Of a stretch of DNA of 64,000 nt, positions 62,608-64,000 are shown in pieces. A program made the translations under genes and the position numbers. Numbering within the stretch: position 1 is the stretch's first letter; each line of letters starts with the position of its first letter. Where the stretch lies: assembly GCA_022575985.1 (NCBI GenBank), contig JAKSXM010000142.1, positions 2,294,001 through 2,358,000 of the forward strand, in the 5' to 3' direction. The notes beneath the pieces were generated by a model that saw only the letters and a program-made list of their open reading frames with translations, made no database searches and was not told where the DNA came from. This DNA is from Anagrus nilaparvatae. Taxonomy: Eukaryota; Arthropoda; Insecta; Hymenoptera; Mymaridae.

Positions 62608-62926
62608 TAACATGGAACATGTTCATTGGATGGGGTATTTGAAAAAGTTTGGTTCAGCAGGGTTGGGGGTGAAAAAGTGACGTTTTTAGGGGGGGGGGTG
62701 AAATGAACTTAGAATATTTTCTATTTAGGGACTTGGAATAATTTGAAGTGGGAGTTAGGACCTGATCAGGCCCTGATAACAACAAAAACTTAGAATACTT
62801 TAAGTTTAGGATAGCATATATTTCAGGATTTATTGTAATTTCGGTTTTTGGATTTATTACTATTATGAGTAAACATGTTCCATGCTGGTTGGTTGTGTAG
62901 TTACACAAACCGGTTATAAATTTTTC
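62608..62926 (+). repeat. Dispersed AACATGGAACATGTT element, copy 6
   Basis: The most complete short copy: AACATGGAACATGTTCATTG, a 10-G run near 62690, TTAGGGACTTGGAATAATTT, CCTGATCAGGCCCTGAT, then AAACATGTTCCATGCTGG and ACACAAACCGGTTATAAATT. The palindromic motif therefore occurs near both ends. Confidence 0.7.
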
Positions 62927-62956
62927 TATTGGTAAACAAGGGTTTGGAATAGTTAA

Positions 62957-63165
62957 GGGTCGATTTCATGGAGCATATTTTTACTAGATTCTAGGGGCAC
63001 TAGAGTAAAAATAATTAATTATGACTCAAAATCTATTAAAATTCTACTCGAAGCAGAGTTTTAATAAATTATTAGTAATAATTACTGGAGTTCAATTGTT
63101 TCAACTCTAGTGCCCCCTCAGTGTCCCCAGAATCTAGTAAGAATATGCTCCATGAAATCGCCCCC
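62957..63165. repeat. piggyBac-like MITE (GGGTCGATTTCATGGAGCATAT), copy 2
   Basis: A 209-bp unit exactly flanked by TTAA on both sides (62953-62956 and 63166-63169), with inverted ends GGGTCGATTTCATGGAGCAT and ATGCTCCATGAAATCGCCCC. This intact TTAA duplication is the best evidence for the piggyBac-like assignment of the family. Confidence 0.85.
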
Positions 63166-63413
63166 TTAAACTTTGCTGTGATTAAAGCTTTTTGGACAAA
63201 AACTCGAGAAATAATGGAGGAACTGAATTTTTGTGAAATTATATTGTGTTTATTTTGAAGCAAAACAAACAATCTCATAAAAATATTTCAATGAAATCCA
63301 AGATTCGAGCCTAAAACTATAAAGTTAGGCGATAACAAAATTCAAAAAAATAATTAGCTGTAATGAGTTTATCAGTGTAAATATGAGTTTATAATTAAAT
63401 AATTACACTGTAA

Positions 63414-63830
63414 AAAGTAAATTTCTTAGATATACAAAAAAAATAGAATTTTTTCAAAAAATTATTGAATTTTCAAAAATTTTGTAAATATTCGATAAAA
63501 ATAGTAAATTTACTTTTAGTATATTATTGAAAAATTCGAGAATTCTCGATTTTTTTTTGTGATTTTACGAAAAAAAATGTAAATTCACAACTATTTCTCG
63601 TAAATTTACAACTATTTTTTGAAAATTTTCGAAAAAAAATTGTAAATTATCAATTTTTCTTGCGAATTCACAAAAAAAAAATCGAGAATACTCCAATTTT
63701 TTGTTAATTTACTAAATTTAGTAAATTTCCAATTTTTTCGAATATTTGCAAATTTTTTTGAAAATTTACTAATTTTTCGAAAATGTTCTAATTTTTTTGT
63801 TAATATGAGAAAGTTACTTTATACAGTGTA
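63414..63830. repeat. TA-flanked foldback MITE, copy 3
   Basis: TA-CACTGTAAAAAGTAAATTTC at the left and GAAAGTTACTTTATACAGTG-TA at the right, with the two halves complementary throughout. About 417 bp, same family as 3016-3446, and complete. Confidence 0.8.
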
Positions 63831-64000
63831 TATTAACTTTAGTACTTTTTTCAAAAACTCGAAAATTCGTCTGTATAAAGTAGAGCTTCGTGCTATTCTA
63901 ATATTTGTGTATATGCAATTATATAATTACGGTCAGTTTAGTTAAAATAATTGCCTTTAGTAAAAATGTCAAAGTTATCATTAAATATTATACTGCAAAG

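Overview
The window is a stretch of an extremely AT-rich animal nuclear genome, most likely an insect. Coding exons are broken by GT-AG introns, several of them under 100 bp. Long non-coding stretches are packed with foldback elements, MITEs and tandem repeats. Four protein genes can be read by joining exons; nothing looks prokaryotic. I could not fix the insect order from the sequence.

Layout: (1) 340-2666, minus strand: six-exon N-acetylglucosamine kinase (NAGK). (2) 2667-5012: repeats, including a TA-flanked foldback element. (3) 5013-18735: a 13.7-kb inverted repeat. Two near-identical 3.75-kb arms each lead inward into an array of a ~55-bp satellite (about 51 units on the left, 33 on the right), around a 1.6-kb spacer. 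Tips are built of GATCGGA-type repeats, and each arm carries a smaller nested foldback. The first eleven satellite units occur in the same variant order in both arrays, after which the arrays differ by whole units. (4) 18736-27277: gene-free, with a ~154-bp tandem repeat (about 4 copies) and a ~310-bp tandem repeat (5 copies). (5) 27278-36626, plus strand: ten-exon attractin (distracted-type) gene encoding 1341 residues, without the C-type lectin domain of vertebrate attractin. (6) 36627-43879: 3' UTR and repeats, with a ~25/50-bp minisatellite inside a dispersed element marked by the palindrome AACATGTTCCATGTT. (7) 43880-45589, minus strand: C2H2 zinc-finger protein with its ORF in one exon and an inferred 5' UTR intron. 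(8) 45660-54957: mostly featureless AT-rich DNA, one TIR element, and an inferred 5' UTR exon. (9) 54958-62277, plus strand: first seven coding exons of an SLC7 LAT-type amino-acid transporter that runs off the right edge. Its introns hold TTAA-flanked piggyBac-like MITEs, a tRNA-like sequence and a perfect 156-bp palindrome.

The four genes do not form a functional unit: sugar salvage kinase, membrane receptor, nuclear zinc-finger protein, amino-acid transporter. The most unusual structure is the 13.7-kb inverted repeat, whose plan (long, internally repetitive inverted arms with a short middle) resembles Foldback/Galileo-type elements, but I see no transposase in it.
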